From: Bacillota bacterium
GTDB taxonomy: Bacteria; Bacillota; Bacilli; Bacillales; Cytobacillaceae
Length of the DNA: 9,765 nt
Direction of reading: 5' to 3'
Assembly (NCBI GenBank): GCA_023387295.1
Contig: JAEWIG010000272.1
Span: 1-9,765 of the forward strand
The notes beneath the pieces are model-generated. The model saw nothing but the letters and a program-made list of their open reading frames with translations. It did no database searches and was not told the DNA's origin. Shown in pieces: positions 6,799 to 9,765 of the stretch; the stretch's first letter is position 1, and the number at the start of each line of letters is the position of its first letter. Made by a program: the position numbers and the translations under genes.

Positions 6799-7753
6799 AT
6801 GAGCAATAAAAGTAATAATCAAGGAAGAGCATATGAATTTTCATGCTAAATTACATTATTTGAAGAAATATCTAAAATAAGACCGGCAAAGATAGAAAAA
6901 AATAGTAGTTACTTTGCGGCAGAAAGAGTGTGGAATACTTTAACTGACTCTGAAAAAACAATATATAAAGTTAGTACCTTGGAAGGAGTTAACACTATAT
7001 TTGACCTTGAACCTTTGATTTTAGATGATGGGGATGATGAGCTTGAACTAAAAATTCAATCGGATGATAAAGGTAAGGAAGGCGATGTGAGAGATGTCTT
7101 GATTATCAGATGAGGGATTGAATGGGAAATAGGTTTAAGTGTTAAGCATAATCATTTTGCTGTTAAGCATAGTAGGCTGTCAAAGAACTTAGATTTTGGT
7201 AGAAAATGGTATGGGGTAGATTGTTCCGAACAATATTTGAAAGATATTAAGCCTATATTTGAATATCTTGATGTTGAGAAACAAAAAGGCTCTAAGTGGA
7301 GCGATTTACCTAATAAAGAAGATGATATATATTCCATTGTTAAATGCTTTCAAAGGTGAATTGGAAAGACAAAATCATTTGTTTGGAAAAGATATACCAA
7401 AACTTATGGTGGAGTACTTACTTGGAGAATTTGATTTTTATAAAGTTATTGGAATTGATAGTAAACGAACAACTCAAATTCAAAGTTACAATTTAAGAGG
7501 CACTTTAAATAAGCAGGGGAATAAGAAAAAGAGAAGCATTGAATTACCAATATCAACACTTCCAACACGAATTGTAAGTTTAGAATATAAACCAGGGAGT
7601 AAAAACACCTTGGAATTATATCTTGATGGTGGTTGGCAATTTAGTTTCAGAATTAATAATGCTTCGACTAAGGTTGAATCAAGTTTGAAGTTTGATATAC
7701 AAATTATAGAGATGCCTGCAACTATTATAACGATAGATTGTAGATGGAAGTAG
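6799..7753 (+). pseudogene. haeIIIR: R.HaeIII-like type II restriction endonuclease (GG^CC), broken
   Basis: With frames joined this is about 318 residues beginning MSNKSNNQGRAYEFSC and ending ITIDCRWK. It is the HaeIII endonuclease family by my recollection and by its position directly after the M.HaeIII-like gene. Recognisable stretches include ERVWNTLTDSEK, DLEPLILDDGDDELELKIQ, GDVRDVLIIR, WEIGLSVKHNHFAVKHSR, PKLMVEYLLGEFDFYKVI and LDGGWQFSFRI. The D...ELELKIQ and EIGLSVKHN segments are candidate catalytic-core pieces. Three lesions: TAA at 6847-6849 (codon 17, probably from TTA Leu), TGA at 7111-7113 (codon 105, probably from CGA or AGA), and a two-base loss in the AT repeat at 7325-7332. 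Start ATG 6799 has GGAGG at 6788-6792. It would have cut GGCC sites not methylated by the upstream enzyme. No functional full-length product is expected. Confidence 0.85.
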
Positions 7754-8087
7754 AGAGATTAAATAAGTGTAGTAGATACACTCAACATTATTATAGGATT
7801 TAAGAAAATATTTAAGAATTAGAATGGAAAAGGAATGACAAGACAGAAATATTGAGTCATTAACAAACACTACTTAACAATCACAAAAAACTTTGACGGT
7901 ATTAATGAATTCAATTTTATGAGAAAAAGCACCTGAATATTTTGTCAATAAGTGTTTAAAATACTTGGGTATAAAATCATTAACGATAGATTGATTGTGG
8001 GTGTACTACAATCATTAAGGTGGTGTTAGTTTAATATCTAGAATTATATAAATTATAAATGATAACACAATAATGAAGAGAAAAATT
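7754..8087. other. Gene-free spacer before the ATPase gene
   Basis: No supportable gene. It includes a weak hairpin, AGTGTA/TACACT at 7766-7782, just after the endonuclease stop and without a T-run, and an inverted repeat at 7992-8014. An AT-rich stretch at about 8030-8070 contains TATAAA-like boxes but no clear -35. The promoter of the ATPase gene presumably lies here. Confidence 0.5.
7992..8014. repeat. Inverted repeat upstream of the ATPase gene
   Basis: TGATTGT (7992-7998) and ACAATCA (8008-8014) are perfect 7-bp inverted arms with a 9-bp spacer, about 86 bases before the ATPase start. It could be an operator or a leader hairpin. There is no T-run, so it is not a standard terminator. Confidence 0.4.
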
Positions 8088-8099
8088 GAGAGGATTAAA

Positions 8100-9765
8100 A
8101 TGATATCTACAATAGTTTTAAATGGGGTAGCAAGTTATAAAAAAGAGGCTGTGCTTAATACTGATAAAAAAGTAAACTTGTTGTACGGATTAAATGGAAC
8201 AGGGAAGAGTACTTTTTCGGAGTTCCTATATGATCAGACAGGAGCAAGATTTTCACAATGCAGGATAGATGGACTTGAAGAAAACAACTCTGTGCTAGTT
8301 TACAATCAAAAATTTGTTCACGATACCTTTTACGAACCAGAGGGAATACATGGTATATTCACCTTGTCGAAGGGAAATACTGATGCTCAAAAGGCAATTG
8401 ATACTGCAAGTGCTGAAGTAGAAAAATTGACAGAGCAAAAGCGAAAAATAGAAGAAAAAAAGATAAAAGATGAGCAAAAGCACTTAGGTGAGATTGAAGA
8501 ATACAAGAAACAAGTATGGAAAATCAAGACGGAATACACCGGAGGAGATAGAGTTTTAGAGTTCTGCTTAGATGGATTAAAAGGAAATAAAGATACCCTT
8601 TTCAAACATATTGTTTCTCTAGAAAAAACGGTAGGCGAGCTTGATTATTCTATAGATGATTTAAAGAAAGAGGCTCAGCAACTTCAGGGTGGAGCTCAGA
8701 GTAGGTCACTTTTACACAAAGTCTTGCTTAATGTTGAAGATATTGAACAATCAGAATTGCTGTCTAAGGTTATAGTTGGTAATAAGAATAGTTCGGTAGC
8801 CTCGTTGATTGAAAGGCTAGGAAATTCGGACTGGGTTAATACAGGAATTAAATATGTTCATATAGATGGTGAAAAAGGTGTATGCCCTTTCTGCCAGCAA
8901 AAAACCATTACACAGAATTTTCTTGAACAGATTAATGCTTATTTTGATGAGAGTTATAATCGAGACAAATCTCAGATTGAGCAGATGATTTTTAGATACA
9001 AAGCGGAAATAAAGAAATCGATTGAATTTTTTAATGACATTAAAGATGATCCTTTTCTCAAAAAAAATAAAGTGGAAATAGAGAATCTGAGTGCGAAGCT
9101 TATTTCTGTATTGGAGCAGAATCTAAATACTTTGATAGATAAGGAGAAGACACCTAGTATTAAGGTTTCACTGCAGCCAATTAATGAAATAATAGAATCT
9201 ATAAACAGAATTATTAAAAACGCTAATAACGAAATTTCTCTGTATAACCAAAGAATTGCAGATATAAAAGGATCCAAGAGTAAAATTAAGGATAGATTTT
9301 GGTGTCTTATGCGTAAAGAATATAATTCTGTAATTGAGTTGTATGATGCAAATGAAAAGGCTTATGAGCAATCGGTTAAAAATGCCCAAAAGGAGTTACA
9401 AACAAAAACATTCGAGATTAACACTAATACTGCACTGATAGAGGAAAATCGAAAGAAAACTGTAAATATTGATGGAGCTGTAAATAATATAAAGAATGGA
9501 CTGATAGATATTGGCATTACGGATTTTACAATAGAAAAATATTCCGAGAAAGATGCATTATATAGACTAAAACGTGAGGATTCGGATGAAGATGTCTTTA
9601 AAACATTAAGTGAAGGCGAAAAAATGGTAATAAGCTTTCTATATTTTATTGAATTATGTAAGGGGGAATCAACCGCTGAAAAAGCTTCAAACAAGAAGAT
9701 TGTAGTGATTGATGATCCTATATCCAGTTTATCACACATTTATGTTTTTAATATTGGAAGATTAA
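8100..9765 (+). CDS. AAA_13-type coiled-coil ATPase with CPFC zinc-hook-like motif (partial, C-terminus outside window)
   Basis: The ATG at 8100 follows GAGAGG (8088-8093) by six bases, and 555 codons run without a stop to the window end. Walker A GLNGTGKST is at residues 30-38. Charged coiled-coil segments flank a CPFC motif (Cys262, Cys265) resembling a Rad50/RloC zinc hook. An ABC-type signature LSEGEK lies at 503-508 and Walker B IVVIDD at 534-539, followed by PISSLS. This order is that of AAA_13 SMC-like ATPases, a family that includes the PrrC and RloC anticodon nucleases and several defence ATPases near restriction systems. The D-loop position has Ser (SSLS) where SSLD/SALD is usual. 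Any nuclease domain would lie beyond the window, so the effector function is unresolved. Unlike the neighbouring restriction genes it carries no lesions, which suggests it is still selected. It appears to be transcribed on its own. Confidence 0.85.
   Translation, partial: MISTIVLNGVASYKKEAVLNTDKKVNLLYGLNGTGKSTFSEFLYDQTGARFSQCRIDGLEENNSVLVYNQKFVHDTFYEPEGIHGIFTLSKGNTDAQKAIDTASAEVEKLTEQKRKIEEKKIKDEQKHLGEIEEYKKQVWKIKTEYTGGDRVLEFCLDGLKGNKDTLFKHIVSLEKTVGELDYSIDDLKKEAQQLQGGAQSRSLLHKVLLNVEDIEQSELLSKVIVGNKNSSVASLIERLGNSDWVNTGIKYVHIDGEKGVCPFCQQKTITQNFLEQINAYFDESYNRDKSQIEQMIFRYKAEIKKSIEFFNDIKDDPFLKKNKVEIENLSAKLISVLEQNLNTLIDKEKTPSIKVSLQPINEIIESINRIIKNANNEISLYNQRIADIKGSKSKIKDRFWCLMRKEYNSVIELYDANEKAYEQSVKNAQKELQTKTFEINTNTALIEENRKKTVNIDGAVNNIKNGLIDIGITDFTIEKYSEKDALYRLKREDSDEDVFKTLSEGEKMVISFLYFIELCKGESTAEKASNKKIVVIDDPISSLSHIYVFNIGRL

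Noticed and set aside
7152..7337. Minus-strand 61-codon frame
   Set aside because: It lies opposite the R.HaeIII-like coding region and has no independent support.
7766..7782. Hairpin AGTGTA/TACACT after the endonuclease as a terminator
   Set aside because: The stem is only 6 bp and A/T-rich, with no following T-run, so it was not listed as a terminator.
8295..9739. Minus-strand Phe/Ser/Leu-rich frames over the ATPase gene
   Set aside because: They are the antisense of Lys/Glu-rich coiled-coil codons, which reads as Phe/Ser/Leu.

Overview
The window is AT-rich, uses Shine-Dalgarno sites (GGAGG, AGAGGA) and sigma-70-type promoters, and carries protein families common in low-GC Bacillota, especially anaerobic or gut Firmicutes on integrative elements. 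It reads as a decaying defence or mobile-element island: two defence modules are intact, and everything between or beside them is broken. No tRNA, rRNA or CRISPR array was seen. All family names come from reading motifs and from memory of the families; no search was run.

Left part, minus strand, transcribed right to left. An intact AbiEi/AbiEii (type IV toxin-antitoxin or abortive-infection) pair occupies 3358 to 1864, behind a clear promoter and an 8-bp-arm inverted repeat in its leader. It runs directly into a restriction-modification gene (1852 to 38) that resembles the fused nuclease-plus-adenine-methylase A subunit of BcgI-like systems. That gene has at least seven frameshifts or stops. 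The first 16 codons of a specificity-subunit-like gene follow at the window edge.

Middle, about 3420-5490. There is a perfect hairpin terminator at 3779-3808. A minus-strand RhuM-like pseudogene (about 3822-4330) abuts, nearly base to base, a plus-strand relaxase/mobilization-protein remnant (about 4334-4838). Both lost their 5' parts at the same spot, which marks a rearrangement junction. About 650 bp of gene-free, decayed sequence follows.

Right part, plus strand. A complete but dead HaeIII-type (GGCC) restriction-modification operon has a promoter at 5488-5515, a broken small HTH regulator (5545-5762), a cytosine-5 methyltransferase with a one-base deletion immediately after its catalytic Cys71 codon (5764-6785), and an R.HaeIII-like endonuclease with two stops and a dinucleotide slippage (6799-7753). 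After a 330-bp gap, a large intact AAA_13-type ATPase starts at 8100 and runs off the end. It has Walker A, a CPFC zinc-hook-like motif in coiled coil, an ABC-like signature and Walker B. Its missing C-terminus would show whether it is an RloC/PrrC-like anticodon nuclease or another defence ATPase.

In sum, both restriction systems, the regulator, the relaxase and RhuM have decayed, while the AbiE pair and the ATPase stay open. About 3.1 kb of lesion-free coding sequence in the same window argues that the lesions are real and not sequencing noise.
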